Source of the DNA: Gordonia liuliyuniae
GTDB lineage: Bacteria; Actinomycetota; Actinomycetes; Mycobacteriales; Mycobacteriaceae
Length of the DNA stretch: 64,000 bases
Direction: 5' to 3'
Assembly (NCBI RefSeq): GCF_021739025.1
Contig: NZ_JAKKOT010000003.1
Coordinates: forward strand, 62,001 to 126,000
The notes under the pieces were generated by a model. It had not been told where the DNA came from. It worked only from the letters and a program-made list of their open reading frames with translations, and searched no databases. The translations under genes and the position numbers were made by a program. Of this stretch, positions 45,305 through 54,104 are shown in pieces (within the stretch, counting starts at the first letter, position 1; each line of letters begins with the position of its first letter).

Positions 45305-47449
45305 GTGACAATCGCCACCTCATCCGACCAACTTGCTGTGTACGAGAGTGTAACCGAGTGGGCGAAAGCGAAAGCCGTGGTCGACGCGGTGCGGGCCGAC
45401 GTCGACGGGGCGGGCCCGTCGTGGCGCGGGCTCTTCGTCGAGCTCGGCGAACTAGGGATCTTCGCGGCTGCCGTCGACGATTCTCGCGGTGGCGCAGGCG
45501 GGACTCTCGTCGACGTCGCGGTGATGTTGGAGGCCTGCGGTTCGTCGCTCGTGCCGGGGCCGCTCGCGGTGTCGGTCGCGGCGGCGTACGCCGCCGCCCA
45601 GCAGGAGTCGCCCCACGCGCAGTCACTGCTCGCGGGCGAGCGGCCCGTGGTGGCTCCGGCCGCCGCGATCGCCTCGGGACGACCGTTCACGCCCGTCGAC
45701 GGCGTCGTCGACCTCGGCCCGGTGCCCGGATGGGTGGACGACGCGTGGATCGCGGCGCCGCTCACCGCTGACGACGGCAGGTCTCGTTGGTGTCTGATCG
45801 ACGCTGCGACGGTGACGGCCGATGTCGCCGAAATGGCCGGTCCGCTCGATGGGACGGCTGTCCCGCGTCGCGTGCGGCTCTCGGGCGTCGACGACGCGAC
45901 CATCGTCGAACTGGTCGACGGTCAGTCCTTCGTTGCGGTGCTCACGCTCGGCATCGCCGCCTATCAGGCCGGCGTCTCCCGTCATGCGCTCGACGTCGCG
46001 GTCGACTACGCGAAGGTGCGGACCCAGTTCGGCGCGCCGATCGGGTCGTTCCAGGCGATCAAACAGATTTGTGCCGACATGCTGTGCCGCAGCGAGCAGC
46101 TCGCCGCAGCCACCTGGGACCTGGCGTCCGCGCTGGACTCCGGTGACCGCGAACAGGTTCGGCTGAGTCGGCTCGCCGCAGCGGTCCTCGTCGCCGACCT
46201 GTCCCCCGCCAACACGAAGGACGCGATTCAGGTCCTCGGCGGCATCGGATTCACCTTCGAGCACGACGCCCACCTGTACCTGCGGTCGGCGCTGGCGGCA
46301 CGCATGATCCTCGGGCAGGGGAAGGCGGCGCGGACCGAGCTCGCGCAGCTGGGACGAGACGGCGCGCGCCGCGAGTTCTCGCTCGACCTCGACTCCGTGG
46401 AATCCCGTCGAGCGGAGATCGCGGCGGCCGCAGACGAGGTGGCCGCGGTCCCCGAAGCGGAGCAGCGGGCGGCGCTCGCGCGGACCGCACTGCTGGCCCC
46501 GCACTGGCCGGAGCCCTACGGCTTCGGCGCGGGGCCGGCTCTGCAGCTGCTGATCGACGCCGAGCTGGACCGCGTCGGCGTCGTCCGGCCCGATCTCGTC
46601 ATCGCCGGGTGGGCGTTGCCCACGATCCTCGAGCACGGGACCGACGCGCAGCGCGAGAAGTTCGTGGCACCGACGCTCGCGGGCGACATCCGTTGGTGCC
46701 AGCTCTTCAGCGAGCCCGAAGCCGGATCGGACCTCGCGTCGCTGCGCACCAAGGCCGTGCGGACCGACGGAGGCTGGTTGCTCACCGGGCAGAAGATCTG
46801 GACGTCGGAGGCGCACATGTCGCAGTGGGCCGTGTGCTTGGCGCGCACCGACTCCGACGCGCCCAAGCACAAGGGCATCACCTACTTCCTCGTCGACATG
46901 GCAGCCTCGGGCATCGATATCCGCCCGCTGCGCGAACTGACCGGCCGTGCGATGTTCAACGAGGTGTTCCTCGACGGAGTGTTCGTTCCCGACGAGATGG
47001 TCGTCGGCGAGATCGACGGCGGGTGGCGACTGGCCCGGACGACTCTCGCCAACGAGCGTGTCGCGATGGGCGGATCCGGGCTCGGGAAGGAGGTCGACGC
47101 ACTGCTGACGCAGATCGACGGCGTCGACCTCGACGACGACCAGACTCGGGCACTCGGCGGGATCGTCGCCGACGCCCACATCGGTCGCGTGCTGGACGCG
47201 CGCGCCGTCGTTCAACGTCTCTCGGGCACCGACCCGGGCGCCACGTCGAGCGTTCGGAAGCTGATCGGCGTCGTTCATCGCCAAGCCGTTCCGGAGTTCG
47301 CGACCGATCTGCTCGGCGTCGAAGCGCTCGCGTCGACGACGGCGACGGAGCTGCTTCTGCTCAACCGCTGTCTGTCGATCGCCGGCGGTACCACGCAGAT
47401 TCTCAAGAATGCGGCCGCTGAACGGATTCTAGGTCTGCCTCGAGGCTGA
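45305..47449 (+). CDS. fadE34: FadE34-type two-domain acyl-CoA dehydrogenase
   Basis: From the GTG at 45305 the protein has 714 residues (FadE34/ChsE3 of M. tuberculosis: 711). It is a fusion of two acyl-CoA dehydrogenase folds. The N-terminal one (about 1-350) includes VRTQFGAPIGSFQAIKQICADML, and the second (about 360-714) includes CQLFSEPEAGSDLASLRTKAVRT, LLTGQKIWTSEAHMSQWAVCLART and SIAGGTTQILKNAAAERILGLPRG. FadE34 desaturates a steroid side-chain CoA during beta-oxidation. The frame opens at 45248, but that start would fall inside the KstR site. Head of the operon side of kstR. Confidence 0.93.
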   Translation: MTIATSSDQLAVYESVTEWAKAKAVVDAVRADVDGAGPSWRGLFVELGELGIFAAAVDDSRGGAGGTLVDVAVMLEACGSSLVPGPLAVSVAAAYAAAQQESPHAQSLLAGERPVVAPAAAIASGRPFTPVDGVVDLGPVPGWVDDAWIAAPLTADDGRSRWCLIDAATVTADVAEMAGPLDGTAVPRRVRLSGVDDATIVELVDGQSFVAVLTLGIAAYQAGVSRHALDVAVDYAKVRTQFGAPIGSFQAIKQICADMLCRSEQLAAATWDLASALDSGDREQVRLSRLAAAVLVADLSPANTKDAIQVLGGIGFTFEHDAHLYLRSALAARMILGQGKAARTELAQLGRDGARREFSLDLDSVESRRAEIAAAADEVAAVPEAEQRAALARTALLAPHWPEPYGFGAGPALQLLIDAELDRVGVVRPDLVIAGWALPTILEHGTDAQREKFVAPTLAGDIRWCQLFSEPEAGSDLASLRTKAVRTDGGWLLTGQKIWTSEAHMSQWAVCLARTDSDAPKHKGITYFLVDMAASGIDIRPLRELTGRAMFNEVFLDGVFVPDEMVVGEIDGGWRLARTTLANERVAMGGSGLGKEVDALLTQIDGVDLDDDQTRALGGIVADAHIGRVLDARAVVQRLSGTDPGATSSVRKLIGVVHRQAVPEFATDLLGVEALASTTATELLLLNRCLSIAGGTTQILKNAAAERILGLPRG

Positions 47450-47484
47450 TCTCGTGACCAGCGCCACCCTCCATCTGATACAAA

Positions 47485-47498
47485 TAGAACAAGTTCTA
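47485..47498. promoter_or_regulatory. KstR operator upstream of fadE28
   Basis: TAGAACAAGTTCTA is a perfect palindrome matching TNNAACNNGTTNNA. It ends 22 bases before the fadE28 start and 35 bases after the fadE34 stop. This suggests a second KstR-controlled promoter inside the cluster. Confidence 0.88.
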
Positions 47499-47520
47499 GT
47501 TATTCAGATTGGAGGCACGG

Positions 47521-48516
47521 GTGGACTTCACCCTGGACCCCGCGGCTGCGGCCGTCGGCGAGGCTGCGGACGAGGTCGTGCGACGTCTCGAGCCCGATTG
47601 GGAGAGCAGATTCGCCGGGAACGGATTCGACGCGGACGCGTGGCGCGCGTTCGTGGAGGCAGGCTTTCCGGTGATGCCGCTGCCGGAGAGCGTCGGCGGT
47701 GACGACCTCGATGTCGACTCGTTGCGCCCGCTCGTCACACGGGCCGGACGCGACGCCGTCGTCACGCCGCTGCTCGGAACACTGGCCGCCGGACTGATCG
47801 TGCGCGCGGACGTCGGTGCGGTCGCGGTCGCGATCGGTGAGCCCGGTTCGGCGCTCGGCGACCGGCAGACCACCGTCCTGTCGGACGGCGTCGTCACCGG
47901 CGTCAAGACCGGCGTCCTGCATGCCGACGCGGCCGACACCCTCCTGGTCACGACCGACGGCGGCGTCGCGGTCGTGGCGGCAGACGCCGACGGCGTGCAG
48001 ATCACCCGGACCACCTCGTCGTCGGGGTGGGGTGAATGCACGATCCGTTTCGACGGCGCCCGCGCCGATCGCGTGCTCGCCGACGACGTGCCGCGACTCG
48101 TCGACGTCTACCGCTCGCTGCTCGCCGCGTACGCGTCTGGTCTGCTCGCGGGCGCTATCGCCCGCACCGCCGAGCACGTCAGCACGCGCAACCAGTTCGG
48201 CAAGCCGATCGCCGCCTTCCAGGCCGTCGGACAGCAGCTCGCCGACGTCTACGTGGTGTCGGCGACGCTCGACCTGGTCGCGACCGCGGCCGCATGGGAG
48301 CTCGCGCAGGGACGTGACGCGGCGACGGACCTCGCCACCGCGGTCTACACCGTCGCCTCCGAACTGCCCGCCACGATGCGAACCATGACACACCTGCACG
48401 GCGGAATCGGCGTCGACGTGACGTACCCGCTGCACCGCTACTTCTCCATCGCCAAAGACCTCGCCCGACTGGTCGGCGGCGCAGACCGCACTCTGGGGGT
48501 GCTCGCATGTTCATAG
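47521..48516 (+). CDS. fadE28: FadE28-type acyl-CoA dehydrogenase subunit (ChsE1)
   Basis: From the GTG at 47521 the protein is 331 residues. A GGAGG at 47511-47515 supports this start over the upstream TTG. It has a compact acyl-CoA dehydrogenase fold with VRRLEPDWESRF, TRNQFGKPIAAFQAVGQQLADVYV and MTHLHGGIGVDVTYPLHRYFSIAKD. In M. tuberculosis FadE28 (339 residues) pairs with FadE29 as an alpha2beta2 enzyme that oxidises 3-oxo-4-pregnene-20-carboxyl-CoA; the pair lies next to chsH2-chsH1-ltp2 exactly as here. It overlaps fadE29 by 10 bases. Confidence 0.92.
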   Translation: MDFTLDPAAAAVGEAADEVVRRLEPDWESRFAGNGFDADAWRAFVEAGFPVMPLPESVGGDDLDVDSLRPLVTRAGRDAVVTPLLGTLAAGLIVRADVGAVAVAIGEPGSALGDRQTTVLSDGVVTGVKTGVLHADAADTLLVTTDGGVAVVAADADGVQITRTTSSSGWGECTIRFDGARADRVLADDVPRLVDVYRSLLAAYASGLLAGAIARTAEHVSTRNQFGKPIAAFQAVGQQLADVYVVSATLDLVATAAAWELAQGRDAATDLATAVYTVASELPATMRTMTHLHGGIGVDVTYPLHRYFSIAKDLARLVGGADRTLGVLACS

Positions 48517-49658
48517 CGCTCACCGACGATCAACTCGCGCTCCGTGACGAGCTGCGCACCTACTTCTCGACCCTCATCAGCGACGACGACGCTCGGACGA
48601 TGAGGACCGAACGCCACGGGCCCACGTACCGCAAGGTGATCAAACAGATGGGCTCCGACGGGTGGCTCGGCGTCGGCTGGCCGACGGAGTTCGGCGGCCG
48701 CGGATTCGGCGAGATCGAACAGCAGATCTTCACCAACGAAGCGGTCCGCGCGGACGTGCCGCTGCCGTCGGTCACCCTGCAGACCGTCGGCCCCACGCTG
48801 CAGAAATACGGGACCGCCGAACAGAAGGACATGTTCCTGCCGCGGATCCTGGCAGGCGACGTGCATTTCGCGATCGGCTACACCGAGCCGGACGCCGGAA
48901 CCGACCTCGCGTCGCTGACCACGAGAGCAGTGCTCGACGAGACCGGCGAGAACTACATCGTCGACGGTCAGAAGATATTCACGACCGGCGGCCACGACGC
49001 CGACTACATCTGGCTCGCCTGCCGCACCAACCCGGATCTGCCCAAGCACAAAGGGATCACCATCCTCATCCTGGACACTCGTGATCCGGGTTTCTCGTGG
49101 ACGCCGATCATCACCGCCGACGGCGCCCACCACGTGAACGCCACCTACTACAGCGGAGTCAAAGTCCCGGTGTCGATGCGGGTCGGTGACGAGGGCGACG
49201 GTTGGAAGCTGATCACCACCCAGCTCAACCACGAGCGGGTCATGCTCGGCCCGTCGGGTCGGATCAGCGGGATCTCGGACAAGGTCCGCCAGTGGGCGCA
49301 GGCCCACGACGTCGACGGCGAACCGGACGTGCGTCGGACCCTCGCGAAGATCGACGCCTACGAACGGCTCAACGAGTTGCTCAACTGGCAGGTCGCTTCC
49401 AGCGGCGAGATCTCGATGGCGTCGGCGGCCGCGACCAAAGTGTTCTCCACCGAGCGCGTGCAGACCATCCACCGGATGGTCGACGAGATCGTCGGCCGTC
49501 ACGGCGACTTGACCGATCCGGCCACCGCCGACCTCGCCGACTGGCTCGACATGATGGCCAAGCGCAACGCGGTCATCACATTCGGCGGCGGCGTCAACGA
49601 GGTGATGCGAGACATGATCGGCACCGCCGGTCTCGGCCTGCCGCGAGTGAAGAGGTGA
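48507..49658 (+). CDS. fadE29: FadE29-type acyl-CoA dehydrogenase subunit (ChsE2)
   Basis: The 383-residue protein (FadE29: 387) has SDGWLGVGWPTEFGGRGFGEIEQQIF, IGYTEPDAGTDLASLTTRAV, IVDGQKIFTTGGHDADYIWLACRTN and a C-terminal AKRNAVITFGGGVNEVMRDMIGTAGLGLPR. It should carry FAD and form a heterotetramer with the FadE28 protein to desaturate the three-carbon side chain. It overlaps fadE28 by 10 bases and is 4 bases from chsH2, so the operon is tight. Confidence 0.93.
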   Translation: MFIALTDDQLALRDELRTYFSTLISDDDARTMRTERHGPTYRKVIKQMGSDGWLGVGWPTEFGGRGFGEIEQQIFTNEAVRADVPLPSVTLQTVGPTLQKYGTAEQKDMFLPRILAGDVHFAIGYTEPDAGTDLASLTTRAVLDETGENYIVDGQKIFTTGGHDADYIWLACRTNPDLPKHKGITILILDTRDPGFSWTPIITADGAHHVNATYYSGVKVPVSMRVGDEGDGWKLITTQLNHERVMLGPSGRISGISDKVRQWAQAHDVDGEPDVRRTLAKIDAYERLNELLNWQVASSGEISMASAAATKVFSTERVQTIHRMVDEIVGRHGDLTDPATADLADWLDMMAKRNAVITFGGGVNEVMRDMIGTAGLGLPRVKR

Positions 49659-49662
49659 CCCC

Positions 49663-50727
49663 ATGACGAATGTGACTGTGACGAATGCGAACACGACTGC
49701 GTTCGGGACGATCACGCCCGACTCGACGGACGACGAGATCCGCGCGGCGGCCGACGCCATCAAGGCGGCGGGTGCGAGCGCACCCACCGCGGGGCGCGAC
49801 CCGGTCAACCGGCCGATGATCCACAACTGGGTCGAGGCGATGGGCGATACGAACCCGATCTACGTCGACGACGATGCGGCACGTGCCGCCGGACTCGACG
49901 GGATCGTCGCACCGCCTGCCATGGCTCAGGTGTGGACGATGCGCGGACTCCGCGGCGCCCGCACCGACGACGACCCGTTGGGGCGGGCGACCGCGCTGTT
50001 CGATGCGGCCGGTTACACCTCCGTCGTCGCCACGAACTGCGACACCGTCTACCACCGGTACGTTTCGCCCGGCGACGAGGTGACCCTCTCGGCAGAGCTC
50101 ATCGACATCGTCGGCCCCAAGCACACCGCCCTCGGCGACGGCTGGTTCTTCACCACGAAGAACACGTGGAGACGGACGAACGGGCCGGACGGCGACGGGG
50201 GCGGCGAGATCGTCGCGGAGATGAACTTCCGAATCCTCAAGTTCGCGCCCGGTCCATCGAAAGCCGAGAACCCGGCGCCCGACCTCGACCCGTCGAAGCT
50301 GATCCGTCCGACCACCTCGCGGGACACCGCGTTCTTCTGGGAGGGCGTGGCCGCCCACGAACTGCGCATCCAGGAGCTCGCGGACGGTTCGCTGCGACAC
50401 CCGCCGATTCCCGCCACCTGGAAGCCGCGCGGTGACGACGGCGAGTTCGGGACCACCGACTACCGTGTCGCATCCGGTCGCGGAACCGTGTACAGCCACG
50501 TCGTCCATCACGCGCCCAAGGTGCCCGGACGGTCGTTGCCGTTCGTCGTCGCACTCGTCGAACTCGAGGAGGGCGTCCGCATGCTCGGCGAGCTGCGCGG
50601 CGTCGACCCCGCCGACGTGCGGATCGGGCTGCCCGTCGATGTCACGTTCCTCGACTTCCCGGCAGACGGTGACGAACCCGCGTGGACGCTGTATGCGTTC
50701 ACGCCGAGCGAGGGAGACGGCCAGTGA
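49663..50727 (+). CDS. chsH2: ChsH2-type enoyl-CoA hydratase subunit with DUF35 tail
   Basis: The 354-residue protein has an N-terminal MaoC-like hotdog domain (about 10-190: MIHNWVEAMGDTNPIYVDDDAARAAGLDGIVAPPAMAQVWTM, DTVYHRYVSPGDEVTLSAELIDI) and a C-terminal DUF35 domain (about 215-350: DTAFFWEGVAAHELRIQELADGSLRHPPIPATW, VASGRGTVYSHVVHHAPKVPGR). With ChsH1 it hydrates the C22-C24 enoyl-CoA, and its DUF35 part binds Ltp2. The DUF35 segment lacks the CxxC pairs of the usual zinc ribbon. M. tuberculosis Rv3542c is 311 residues; this one has a longer N-terminus. Confidence 0.92.
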   Translation: MTNVTVTNANTTAFGTITPDSTDDEIRAAADAIKAAGASAPTAGRDPVNRPMIHNWVEAMGDTNPIYVDDDAARAAGLDGIVAPPAMAQVWTMRGLRGARTDDDPLGRATALFDAAGYTSVVATNCDTVYHRYVSPGDEVTLSAELIDIVGPKHTALGDGWFFTTKNTWRRTNGPDGDGGGEIVAEMNFRILKFAPGPSKAENPAPDLDPSKLIRPTTSRDTAFFWEGVAAHELRIQELADGSLRHPPIPATWKPRGDDGEFGTTDYRVASGRGTVYSHVVHHAPKVPGRSLPFVVALVELEEGVRMLGELRGVDPADVRIGLPVDVTFLDFPADGDEPAWTLYAFTPSEGDGQ

Positions 50728-51143
50728 CCGCACCGACGATCGCGGTGGGCGCAGCACTCACACCCTTGACGATCGAGGCGACCCCGACGTTCGTGGTGTC
50801 GACGGCGATCGCCACACGCGACTTCCAGGACGTCCACCACGACCGGGATCTCGCACACCAGAAGGGGTCCAAGGACATCTTCGTCAACATCCTCACCGAC
50901 ACCGGGCTGGTGGAGCGTTTCGTCACCGACTGGGCCGGGCCGACGGCGAGGATCGCGTCGATCGCATTGAAACTCGGGGTCCCCTGGTACGCCTACGACA
51001 CGTTGACGTTCACCGGTGAGGTGACCGAGATCGAGTCCGCGGGCGTGGACGGCGAACGTGTGACGGTTGCCGTGACCGGCACCAACTCACTCGGTAAGCA
51101 TGTGATCTCCACTGTGGTCTTCACCAGGAAGGATGCCGCGTGA
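50724..51143 (+). CDS. chsH1: ChsH1-type MaoC-like enoyl-CoA hydratase subunit
   Basis: The 139-residue protein starts at GTG, overlapping the chsH2 stop. It is nearly collinear with Rv3541c: LTIEATPTFVVSTAIATRDFQDVHHDRDLAHQKGSKDIFVNILTDTGLVERFVTDWAGP, then LGVPWYAYDTLTFTGEVTEI. The Asp/His pair in DFQDVHHD is the hydratase catalytic motif. It pairs with the MaoC domain of ChsH2. It overlaps ltp2 by 4 bases. Confidence 0.94.
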   Translation: MTAPTIAVGAALTPLTIEATPTFVVSTAIATRDFQDVHHDRDLAHQKGSKDIFVNILTDTGLVERFVTDWAGPTARIASIALKLGVPWYAYDTLTFTGEVTEIESAGVDGERVTVAVTGTNSLGKHVISTVVFTRKDAA

Positions 51144-52321
51144 TGACTGACCGCGCACTGTCGGGGAAGGCGTCGATCGTCGGCATCGGCGCGACTGACT
51201 TCTCCAAGAACTCGGGTCGCAGCGAACTGCGACTGGCCGCTGAAGCCATCACCGCCGCCCTCGACGACGCCGGGCTCACCGCAGCGGACGTCGACGGTCT
51301 CGTCACGTTCACCATGGACACCAACATGGAGATCGCCGTCGCCCGCGCCGTCGGGATCCCGCAGCTCACGTACTTCTCCCGCATCCACTACGGCGGCGGG
51401 GCAGCGTGTTCCACGGTGCAGCAGGCGGCGATGGCGGTCGCGACCGGTGTCTGCGACGTCGCGGTGGCCTACCGTGCGTTCAACGAACGCTCGGGCAACA
51501 GGTTCGGCCAGGTCAACGCGGCCGTCGCCAACCAGGAGAACTCGTCGGGCACCGACAACGCGTTCTCCTATCCGCACGGCCTGTCGACGCCCGCCGCATT
51601 CGTCGCGATGACCGCCACCCGCTACATGCACGAATACGGGGCGACCAGCGAAGACTTCGGTCAGATCGCCGTCGTCGACCGCAAACACGCGGCGACCAAC
51701 CCGAAGGCCTTCTTCTACGAGAAGCCCATCACGATGGAGGACCACCAGAAGTCGCGGTACATCGCCGAACCGCTGCACCTGCTCGACTGCTGCCAGGAGT
51801 CCGACGGTGGTGTCGCGATCGTCGTGGTCTCGGCCGAACGCGCCAAGGACCTGCGTCGGACGCCGGTGTCGATCGCGGGCGCCGCCGCGGGCAGCGGCAG
51901 CGACCAGTTCATGATGACCAGCTATTACCGAGACGAGCTGCCGGCTCTCGAGGAGATGGGCCTCGTCGGCCGCCAGCTGTGGGAGCAGTCGGGCCTGCGC
52001 CCGGACGACATGGACCTGGCCGTCCTCTACGACCACTTCACCCCGTACACGCTCATCCAATTGGAGGAGCTCGGCTTCTGCGGTCGCGGGGAGGCGAAAG
52101 ACTTCGTGTCCGAACCCGGCGCCCTCGAAGTAGGCGGACGGCTGCCGTTGAACACACACGGCGGACAGCTCGGCGAAGCCTACATCCACGGGATGAACGG
52201 CATCGCCGAAGCCGTGCGCCAGCTGCGCGGCGATTCCGTCAACCAGGTCGACGGAGCGTCGAAAGCCATCGTCACCGCAGGAACCGGCGTTCCGACGTCG
52301 GGCCTGGTCCTCACCCTCTGA
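51140..52321 (+). CDS. ltp2: Ltp2-type steroid side-chain retro-aldolase (thiolase fold)
   Basis: The protein has 393 residues from GTG 51140 or 392 from ATG 51143. It has the thiolase/SCP-x fold without a standard thiolase His/Cys pair: SIVGIGATDFSKNSGRSELRLAAEAI, RIHYGGGAACSTVQQAAMAVATG, YDHFTPYTLIQLEELGF and NTHGGQLGEAYIHGMNGIAEAV. Ltp2 cleaves the beta-hydroxy-CoA made by ChsH1-ChsH2 to propionyl-CoA and androstenedione, in complex with the ChsH2 DUF35 domain. It is the last gene of the igr-type operon; the ligase follows 50 bases later. Confidence 0.93.
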   Translation: MMTDRALSGKASIVGIGATDFSKNSGRSELRLAAEAITAALDDAGLTAADVDGLVTFTMDTNMEIAVARAVGIPQLTYFSRIHYGGGAACSTVQQAAMAVATGVCDVAVAYRAFNERSGNRFGQVNAAVANQENSSGTDNAFSYPHGLSTPAAFVAMTATRYMHEYGATSEDFGQIAVVDRKHAATNPKAFFYEKPITMEDHQKSRYIAEPLHLLDCCQESDGGVAIVVVSAERAKDLRRTPVSIAGAAAGSGSDQFMMTSYYRDELPALEEMGLVGRQLWEQSGLRPDDMDLAVLYDHFTPYTLIQLEELGFCGRGEAKDFVSEPGALEVGGRLPLNTHGGQLGEAYIHGMNGIAEAVRQLRGDSVNQVDGASKAIVTAGTGVPTSGLVLTL

Positions 52322-52371
52322 CCCCCTCCCCGCTGATCCCACTTCACTGCCACCATCAAGGAGACACCGAG

Positions 52372-54000
52372 ATGAAGTTCAACCTCGCCGATGTGTTCGA
52401 GACCGTCGCCGACTCCGTGCCCGAACGCGTCGTTCTGAGTTACGAGGGAACCAACTACACGTACGCGGAGATGGACGCCCTCACCACGCAGGTCGGCCAC
52501 ATGTTCGCTGCGCACGGGATCGGGCTCGACGACCACGTCGCGTTGTTCCTCAAGAACAGCGTCGAACACGTCACCAGTCTGCTCGGGCTGATCAAGGTGC
52601 GGGCCGCCCCGATCAACGTCAACTACCGGTACACCGACGCCGAGCTCGAGTACATCTTCGAGAACTCGGATTCGTCGGCGATCATCGTGGAGCTGCCCGA
52701 ACACCAGCAGGCGGTCGCCCGGCTGCTGCCGAAGCTTCCGTTGGTGAAGAGCGTCTTCGTGATCGGCGACGTCGACGACGAACTGTCGGCGACGGTCGCC
52801 GGCCTCGGCGATGGTCGGGCGGTCGAGATCGTTGACTTCGCCGAGCACACGAGCGCTTCGACGGACCGCGATTTCGAGCCGCGCACCGGCGAGGAGCGCT
52901 ATGTGCTCTACACGGGCGGCACGACCGGCTACCCGAAGGGCGTCGTGTGGCGTCACGACGACTTCTTCCGCAAGCCGATCTCCGGCGGGAACCCGTACGG
53001 CGATCCGCGCGAGGACCTCGACGAGATCACGCGGGAGGTCAAGAACTTCCCGTCGATCGCGGCACTCATCGCGGCGCCCCTCATGCACGGTGCGGCGTCG
53101 TACCTGATGTTCACTTTCATCGCGCTCGGCAGCCGACTGATCGTCGAGCGCGACTTCAACGCCAAGCAGATCATCGAGAACATCCCTCGCGACCAGACGC
53201 AGATCATCCTGATCGTCGGCGACGCGATGGGCATCCCGCTGGTCGAGGAGATGGAGAAGCAGAAGGACACCACCGACATGTCGTCGCTGTTCTCGATCAC
53301 GTCCGGTGGCGCGATCTGGAGCAGGAGCGTCCGTGATCGGATGGTGGCGGTGAAGCCGGAACTGCTGATGCGCGACAACTTCGGTGCGTCGGAGTCGGGC
53401 AACGACGGCGAGATCATGATGGACGAGAAGGGCAACCTGTCGGTGCCGCCGTCGGACAAGATGATGATCGTCGACGAGAGTTTCAACGAGATCACCACAC
53501 CGAACGAGCCGGGCCTGCTCGCCCGCATCGGCAACGTCCCAGTCGGCTACTACAAGGATCCGGAGAAGTCGGCGCGCACCTTCCCGACGCTGCCCGACGG
53601 CCGTCGGATCTCGGTGCTCGGCGACATGGGCTACGTGACCGAGGACAAGCACATCGTGTTCCTCGGCCGCGGCAGCCAGTGCATCAACTCGGGCGGCGAG
53701 AAGGTGTACGCCGAAGAGGTCGAGGCTGCGCTGCACGGTCATCCCGCGATCGCCGACGCACTCGTCGTGCCGGTTCCCGACGAGCGGTACGGGCAGCGTG
53801 TCGGCGCCGTCGCCAGCCTCAAGGAGGGTGCGGACGAGCCGTCGTTGGAGGAGATCCAGGTGCACTGTCGGGAGACGATCGCAGGCTACAAAGTGCCGCG
53901 GAGCATCGTGTTCGTCGACGAGGTGAAGCGCACGCCGGCCGGCAAGGCCGACTACCGATGGGCGAAGTCGGCGGCGGCCGTGACCGCCGAGACCGTCTGA
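52372..54000 (+). CDS. Steroid acyl-CoA ligase, FadD19/FadD17 family
   Basis: The 542-residue protein is an ANL adenylate-forming enzyme: P-loop-like YVLYTGGTTGYPKGVVWRHDD, DNFGASESGNDG in place of the common YGxTE, LGDMGYVTEDKHIVFLGRGSQCINSGGEKVYAEEVEAALHGHPAIADALVV and the C-terminal Lys in TPAGKADYRW. The VWRHDDFF and NSGGEKVY signatures place it near FadD19/FadD17, which activate side-chain carboxylates of cholesterol or C24-branched sterols. The start follows AAGGAG by 10 bases. It is probably transcribed with the igr-type genes. Confidence 0.85.
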   Translation: MKFNLADVFETVADSVPERVVLSYEGTNYTYAEMDALTTQVGHMFAAHGIGLDDHVALFLKNSVEHVTSLLGLIKVRAAPINVNYRYTDAELEYIFENSDSSAIIVELPEHQQAVARLLPKLPLVKSVFVIGDVDDELSATVAGLGDGRAVEIVDFAEHTSASTDRDFEPRTGEERYVLYTGGTTGYPKGVVWRHDDFFRKPISGGNPYGDPREDLDEITREVKNFPSIAALIAAPLMHGAASYLMFTFIALGSRLIVERDFNAKQIIENIPRDQTQIILIVGDAMGIPLVEEMEKQKDTTDMSSLFSITSGGAIWSRSVRDRMVAVKPELLMRDNFGASESGNDGEIMMDEKGNLSVPPSDKMMIVDESFNEITTPNEPGLLARIGNVPVGYYKDPEKSARTFPTLPDGRRISVLGDMGYVTEDKHIVFLGRGSQCINSGGEKVYAEEVEAALHGHPAIADALVVPVPDERYGQRVGAVASLKEGADEPSLEEIQVHCRETIAGYKVPRSIVFVDEVKRTPAGKADYRWAKSAAAVTAETV

Positions 54001-54061
54001 TCGGACCGGCCGACAGGTCGACAGGTCGACCGACCGACCGACAGCGGACCCCGCCCGTTCT

Positions 54062-54082
54062 AAGATGTACGACGTACATCTT
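54062..54082. promoter_or_regulatory. Perfect palindrome upstream of DUF732 lipoprotein gene
   Basis: AAGATGTAC (54062-54070) and GTACATCTT (54074-54082) are perfect 9-base arms around GAC. It lies 22 bases before my chosen start for the lipoprotein. The size fits a TetR-like dimer site. No regulator gene is adjacent. Confidence 0.6.
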
Positions 54083-54104
54083 CTGAATGGACGGGGTCCG
54101 TCTC

